Shown here: positions 4,910 through 6,739 of the stretch, in pieces
Layout of the letters: each line of letters starts with the position of its first letter
Numbering within the stretch: position 1 is the stretch's first letter
DNA from: Acidobacteriota bacterium
GTDB taxonomy: Bacteria; Acidobacteriota; Terriglobia; UBA7540
Assembly: GCA_003165615.1 (NCBI GenBank)
Contig: PLWR01000648.1
Span: forward strand, 1,924 to 8,662
Reading direction: 5' to 3'
Length of the DNA stretch: 6,739 nt
Made by a program: the position numbers and the translations under genes
Notes under the pieces: model-generated
The model's database searches: none
Told to the model about the DNA's origin: nothing
The model's input: the letters and a program-made list of their open reading frames with translations, nothing else

Positions 4910-6739
4910 TTAATTCTTGCCCACTTCATCCCATCCTTCGTGTTCCTGCCAGTCCATGATGCGGAGGTGCTTTTCTTCGCGGGGAAGTTCGGCCAGCGTT
5001 TTCCTTGCGCCCTCAGCGTGGTTCCCGTCCTGGGACTGATAAATCCACGCCATTTCCTGCTTCAGCGCGGCGGCTTCACCGCTCAGGTGGACTACGAAGT
5101 TTTCATACTTGTAAGGAGCAGGTTTAGAGACTCCCGCGCCGCCCGCCTGATCGGCCACCACGACCGTTTGAGCATCCAGCCCTTTGACCTTCAGCAATTC
5201 CTGACAGGCTTTGATAGCAAACCAGCTTGCAGTACGGTGGTCACCATCCCGCTCATCGGGATGGGTCAGCGCGATCATTGCCGGGTGAAAATCCGTGAGG
5301 ATCTGCCGAATGGCCTCAATCACCGCATCGCGCGCGTACGGCAAATTGGGCTTGTAGGCGTTGGCATAGGGCGCGTGATCGCAGGCAAGATTGATGGAAA
5401 GGAACGGGTTGGAGGAATCTTTGTGGTCAAACCAGATGGCCCCCAATCCTTCATCCGGCAATCCCAGAACGGCGAACTTATCGCGCGGAAGGCCCAGATG
5501 TTCAAGCGCCTCGGCGGATTCCTCCATGCGCACCGAGCCAAATTCGCGCGCTTCATTGGGGCCGCAAGACCTGTCAAAATACCGGTCGCACCCACTCCCG
5601 TCGCCAGCCGTAAGGATCAGGACTTGGACCGGAATCTTGTCTTCCACGGCGGCGCGGATCAATCCGGCGTAGGCCCGCTCGTCGTTTTCATGCGGGCAAA
5701 CCACCAGGAGCGATGCGGGAAGATCATTGACGGCGATCTCCGTGGTGGTGCGAGCCAGAAGTTTGCCCGCGTCCCCGGTCAGCCTTAGCTCCACGGGGTA
5801 AGTGCCCGGAGTCTCGGTGGCAGGGATTGTCCACGCGTCGGCGGCCACCGTCTGCGTGGCGCTGTTTGCCAGGTTAATTCCCGAGAGGAGCGTGCCCGAG
5901 TAAACTTCCTTGCCCGTCAAATCCGTGATGCGCGCTTGCAGCGAAGCTCCGGTCCACGATTCGTCCCCAGCATTCTTAACGGTGGCGGCGATTTTCACCG
6001 TATCTCCGGGGCGATAGAGTGTGCGCGCCGGGTCCACTCGTATCGCCCTCGAAATCTGCTCCGGCGCATAGAATTCCCGATACTTCGCAAAGTCGATAAA
6101 TGAATTATAGGGATGCGTGTAGTTACGGCTGTAGGGCTTGGGCAAGTCGCGATCCAGGGTGCGCACCATCACCGGCATGGAGAATTGCAAGTCGTAAAGA
6201 ATGGTGTGGTCAGCATTCCACAACGCCACGGCATAGGTATCGACTTCCGGGAAACCGCTATTGGCGCTGCCCGGGGGGATGGCGGACCCCTCCGCATCCC
6301 GCTGCTTGCCACGCAACAAGGTCGCCGTCCCGGCGGTCACCATGGGCACGGCCACCGCGGTTCCAGACGGAATATCCAGATTGTCGCGCAGCACTTTGAC
6401 CGCCAGGTCGGGGCTGTCGCGGCCACCCTGGGAGGAGAGCGATATCCAGGGGTAAATCGCGTTGGCGAACTCGAGGTGCAGGCCCTTCATGTCGGTGTCC
6501 GAAAGATTTTCCAGCCCCACCTCACATTTGATGGGCTCGCCCGCGTTGTAAAGGGTTTTGTCGAGGGTCACGCGCGAAATTCTCACCAGCTTCTTGTACA
6601 CCACGAAGCCACGCACCTTCTTCGTGAGCCCGGGGAGGTGCTCAATTCGATCGTCGACATGAAGGGTGAGGGTGTAAAGGCCGGTGGGCGCCTGCGGGGG
6701 AATCGGCCACCCCACCTGGAATTCCTCCACGCCGGGTTT
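4910..6739 (-). CDS. PIG-L/LmbE-family deacetylase-like protein with N-terminal Ig-like domains, N-terminus cut by window edge
   Basis: The frame is open to the right edge, so the true start and any signal peptide are missing. Residue numbers here count from the GTG at 6730, which is not proposed as the start. At least 606 residues end at a TAA (4912-4910). The catalytic PIG-L domain (about 340-600) has LLVVCPHENDE (341-351), LTAGDGSG (373-380), a PNEAR-to-VRMEESAEALEHLG helix (391-413), LGLPDEGLG (422-430) and LTHPDERDGDHRTA (488-501). In this metal-dependent family the zinc ligands would be His347, Asp350 and His498. The usual catalytic Asp of HxDD is Asn349 here. Upstream are beta-sandwich segments: RVTLDKTLYNAGEPIKCEV (53-71, where such domains start) and RVDPARTLYRPGDTVKIAAT (231-250), typical of CARDB/NEW3-type Ig-like domains. 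This suggests an exported or surface enzyme acting on an N-acetylated sugar or glycoconjugate. The substrate cannot be told, and activity is uncertain given the Asn. Confidence 0.87.
   Translation of the reverse strand, partial: KPGVEEFQVGWPIPPQAPTGLYTLTLHVDDRIEHLPGLTKKVRGFVVYKKLVRISRVTLDKTLYNAGEPIKCEVGLENLSDTDMKGLHLEFANAIYPWISLSSQGGRDSPDLAVKVLRDNLDIPSGTAVAVPMVTAGTATLLRGKQRDAEGSAIPPGSANSGFPEVDTYAVALWNADHTILYDLQFSMPVMVRTLDRDLPKPYSRNYTHPYNSFIDFAKYREFYAPEQISRAIRVDPARTLYRPGDTVKIAATVKNAGDESWTGASLQARITDLTGKEVYSGTLLSGINLANSATQTVAADAWTIPATETPGTYPVELRLTGDAGKLLARTTTEIAVNDLPASLLVVCPHENDERAYAGLIRAAVEDKIPVQVLILTAGDGSGCDRYFDRSCGPNEAREFGSVRMEESAEALEHLGLPRDKFAVLGLPDEGLGAIWFDHKDSSNPFLSINLACDHAPYANAYKPNLPYARDAVIEAIRQILTDFHPAMIALTHPDERDGDHRTASWFAIKACQELLKVKGLDAQTVVVADQAGGAGVSKPAPYKYENFVVHLSGEAAALKQEMAWIYQSQDGNHAEGARKTLAELPREEKHLRIMDWQEHEGWDEVGKN

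Noticed and set aside
4940..5788. Plus-strand frame of 282 codons opposite the PIG-L domain
   Set aside because: It lies entirely over conserved PIG-L coding sequence on the other strand and shows no domain of its own.

Overview
The window is GC-rich and looks like a bacterial chromosome fragment. All four supported genes lie on the minus strand, so the order of transcription is from high to low coordinates. Combining a large CoA-enzyme activase with a surface-type PIG-L protein carrying Ig-like domains, in long repeat-rich intergenic DNA, fits an environmental anaerobe or facultative anaerobe. An acidobacterial relative is my guess, but nothing in the window fixes the taxon.

Region by region, in transcription order. 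(1) 6739-4910: the C-terminal part of a PIG-L/LmbE-type deacetylase. At least two Ig-like beta-sandwich domains precede the catalytic domain, whose usual HxDD motif reads H-E-N-D. (2) 4909-4099: about 800 bp of intergenic DNA rich in repeats. It contains a compact unit of about 250 bp in which a 63-codon gene with its own strong ribosome binding site sits between perfect 27-bp inverted repeats, which are in turn flanked by 11-bp direct repeats. (3) 4098-1018: a 1026-residue CoA-enzyme activase with two tandem ASKHA ATPase domains, a cysteine cluster and a DUF2229 (COG3580-type) region. (4) 1057 to beyond position 1: a second gene, cut by the window edge, in the -1 frame relative to gene 3 and overlapping its end by 40 nt. 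It encodes the COG3581-type partner domain that is often fused to the activase in other bacteria.

Genes 3 and 4 clearly form one functional unit. Together they make up the large activase-plus-dehydratase-like protein related to the activators of 2-hydroxyacyl-CoA dehydratases and benzoyl-CoA reductases, which use ATP to drive low-potential electron transfer through [4Fe-4S] clusters. The substrate of this large family is not established. The PIG-L gene and the small cassette gene show no obvious functional link to it.

Most worth a second look are the inverted-repeat-bounded single-gene cassette, the overlapping split of the activase system, and the Asn substitution in the PIG-L active-site motif.
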